Shown: one piece after another, positions 8,274-9,437 of the stretch | How the letters are laid out: every line of letters starts with the position of its first letter | Numbering within the stretch: the first letter of the stretch is position 1 | Assembly: GCA_015163925.1 (NCBI GenBank) | Contig: JAAOIF010000026.1 | Span: 1 to 9,437, forward strand | Length of the DNA stretch: 9,437 nucleotides | Direction: 5' to 3' | Origin: Candidatus Thioglobus sp. | GTDB taxonomy: Bacteria > Pseudomonadota > Gammaproteobacteria > PS1 > Pseudothioglobaceae | Notes under the pieces: model-generated | The model's database searches: none | What the model saw: the letters and a program-made list of their open reading frames with translations, nothing else | Told to the model about the DNA's origin: nothing | Translations under genes and position numbers: made by a program

Positions 8274-9120
8274 TCGCCCTGCCCGTCAGCTCTAACCACT
8301 GCTGCAAGTGTGCAAATTCCACAGTTTTGCCACTTAGTAATTGCCGAAATTTCCTCGCCTGCGGCTGCCCATGATACAAGCCCAAAATATGCCGAGTCAT
8401 TGACCGCAGCGGCACTCCGAGCTGATTTTGCGTTTTCATATATTTCATAAAATCCAATAATATTTGCTCACGGCTCGGCATTTTAGTCGTTTGCTGATAA
8501 ATCATATTATCCACTTTTGCCAGCAAAAAAGGCTGCTGATACGCCGCCCGCCCGAGCATCACATTATCCACTTTTTGCAACTGATTTTGCGCCTCTTCAA
8601 GACTAATAATTCCGCCATTTATGCCAATCGTAAGTGCTGGAAAATCACGCTTAATCTGATGCACCCAAGCATAATTTAGCGGCGGCACACAGCGATTTTC
8701 CTTAGGGCTGAGACCCTTGAGCCAAGCCTTCCGAGCATGAATTATAAAGCTCTCACAGCCGGCATTTTTAACCGTCAGAATAAAATTACACAGCTCATCA
8801 TAACTCTCCATTTCATCCACACCAATCCGCGTTTTGACACTCACAGGCAGCTCAGACGCCGCCTGCATAGCCAAAACACAAGCGGCAACCACCTGCGGAG
8901 TTTGCATCAAACATGCCCCAAAACTCCCCGATTGCACCCTGTCAGACGGGCAGCCGACATTAATATTTACCCCGTCATAGCCCCAGTCCTGTGCGATTTT
9001 AGCCGCCTGTGCCATCTCCGCCGGCTCACTCCCACCGAGCTGCAAAATCAGCGGATTCTCCGCCGCATCAAAATCCAGAAGCCGATTTTTATCCCCAAAA
9101 ATCACCGCCCGAGCCGTTAT
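8263..9120 (-). CDS. dusA: tRNA-dihydrouridine synthase A, N-terminus missing
   Basis: DusA is an FMN enzyme reducing specific uridines in the tRNA D-loop. The retained part shows LQLGGSEPAEMAQAAKIA, INVGCPSDRVQSGSFGACLM (the cysteine of GCPS is the expected catalytic acid), VKTRIGVDEMESYDELC, FIIHARKAWLKGLSPKENR, IGINGGI and VMLGRAAYQQPF, all typical of DusA rather than DusB or DusC. A GTG at 9105 looks like a start but is probably an internal valine: the codons before it still read ITARA, matching the family's TEMITARAVIFGD region. Beyond about 9120 the similarity ends and roughly 35-45 N-terminal residues, including the usual APMLDWTD segment, are missing. The TAA at 8265-8263 lies inside ftsA, overlapping its start. 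Confidence 0.93.
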   Translation of the reverse strand: MTARAVIFGDKNRLLDFDAAENPLILQLGGSEPAEMAQAAKIAQDWGYDGVNINVGCPSDRVQSGSFGACLMQTPQVVAACVLAMQAASELPVSVKTRIGVDEMESYDELCNFILTVKNAGCESFIIHARKAWLKGLSPKENRCVPPLNYAWVHQIKRDFPALTIGINGGIISLEEAQNQLQKVDNVMLGRAAYQQPFLLAKVDNMIYQQTTKMPSREQILLDFMKYMKTQNQLGVPLRSMTRHILGLYHGQPQARKFRQLLSGKTVEFAHLQQWLELTGRANGG

Positions 9121-9126
9121 AATGAC
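9112..9126. other. dusA / surface-protein chimeric junction
   Basis: Reading leftward, DusA sequence begins with ITARAVIFGD (codons from about 9120). Reading rightward on the plus strand, a repeat-domain protein begins with NDNPPVGVPVITGT (codons from 9121). Two coding fragments of opposite orientation, each lacking its 5' end, meet head to head within a few bases with no intergenic DNA. Natural gene order does not produce this; a chimera or rearrangement does. Confidence 0.75.
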
Positions 9127-9411
9127 AATCCGCCAGTCGGGGTGCCAGTTATTACTGGCACAACCGCACAGGGAAGCGTCCTCAACGCCGATATATCAGC
9201 TATTAGCGATGCTGATGGCTTAGGCGCATTTTCATATCAATGGCAAGCAGGTGGCACTAATATTACTGGGGCAACCAACCAAACCCTGACCCTGACTGCC
9301 GCTGAAATAGGCGCTCTGCTCAATGCTAACGCCGCTTCCGGGACAATATCCTCCGCCACCACCCGAACAGTCGCCTCAGGTTTTAATTCATCATTTTTCC
9401 AAGTCGGATAA
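9121..9411 (+). CDS. Fragment of a repetitive Ig/cadherin-like (VCBS-type) surface protein
   Basis: About 96 residues are open from the junction to TAA at 9409-9411. The first half, with NPPVGVPVITGTTAQGSVL, DADGLGAFSYQWQAGG, and NQTLTLTAAEIG, matches the tandem-repeat modules of very large bacterial adhesins and RTX-like secreted proteins. The second half (after AEIGALLNAN) no longer follows the usual repeat pattern and ends in FNSSFFQVG, so it may be a degenerate last repeat, a frameshift, or another join. No start codon or ribosome-binding site exists for it here; the N-terminal part is missing. Its real genomic location is unknown, and its tandem repeats make it a likely source of misassembly. 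Confidence 0.6.
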   Translation, partial: NDNPPVGVPVITGTTAQGSVLNADISAISDADGLGAFSYQWQAGGTNITGATNQTLTLTAAEIGALLNANAASGTISSATTRTVASGFNSSFFQVG

Positions 9412-9437
9412 TCAGCCAAAATCAGCCTTAGTCAAAT

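Noticed and set aside
8737..9120. Plus-strand open frame extending upstream of the repeat-protein fragment.
   Set aside because: This part is antisense to clear dusA sequence; the continuous frame across the join is accidental, so the real coding match begins only at about 9121.
9237..9419. A 60-residue minus-strand frame antisense to the repeat-protein fragment.
   Set aside because: It lies opposite a recognisable repeat-domain frame and shows no family motif or ribosome-binding site.

Overview
The window reads as a contig from a gammaproteobacterium-like bacterium with moderately low G+C. All complete genes lie on the minus strand. Family resemblances are gammaproteobacterial: DusA-type dihydrouridine synthase, short class I IlvC, E. 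coli-like IlvH, and FtsA with LpxC. No rRNA or other taxonomic marker is present, so the assignment stays broad.

In the direction of transcription (right to left) the order is dusA (5' end missing), ftsA, lpxC, ilvI/ilvB, ilvH, ilvC, pssA, a short leader region, leuA (3' end missing), then a piece of uvrA. ilvI, ilvH and ilvC carry out the first two shared steps of valine/isoleucine synthesis, and leuA opens the leucine branch. pssA makes phosphatidylserine and sits inside this amino-acid cluster. dusA (tRNA dihydrouridine), ftsA (division) and lpxC (lipid A) form a tightly packed group upstream. ftsZ, the usual neighbour between ftsA and lpxC, is absent.

The most interesting region is the 161 bp between pssA and leuA. 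It encodes an unannotated 23-residue leader peptide in which 6 of the last 9 residues are leucine. The RNA across its Leu-Leu-Val-Leu-Leu codons is complementary to the segment holding the leuA ribosome-binding site (13-14 pairs around a small internal loop). A second inverted repeat pairs the start of the leader with the bases just after its stop codon, and the two pairings cross. No intrinsic terminator is visible. This suggests leucine control of leuA by ribosome stalling that frees a sequestered Shine-Dalgarno, i.e. translational attenuation. A promoter with a perfect TATAAT lies so close to the leader ATG that the leader mRNA could be nearly leaderless.

Both ends look chimeric. Near 440-460 the leuA frame runs without interruption into the middle of uvrA. 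Near 9117-9123 dusA stops being DusA-like and a plus-strand fragment of a repetitive Ig/cadherin-like surface protein begins. Both joins are close to the window ends, so assembly or amplification chimeras are the simplest explanation; neither fusion should be taken as real without read support.
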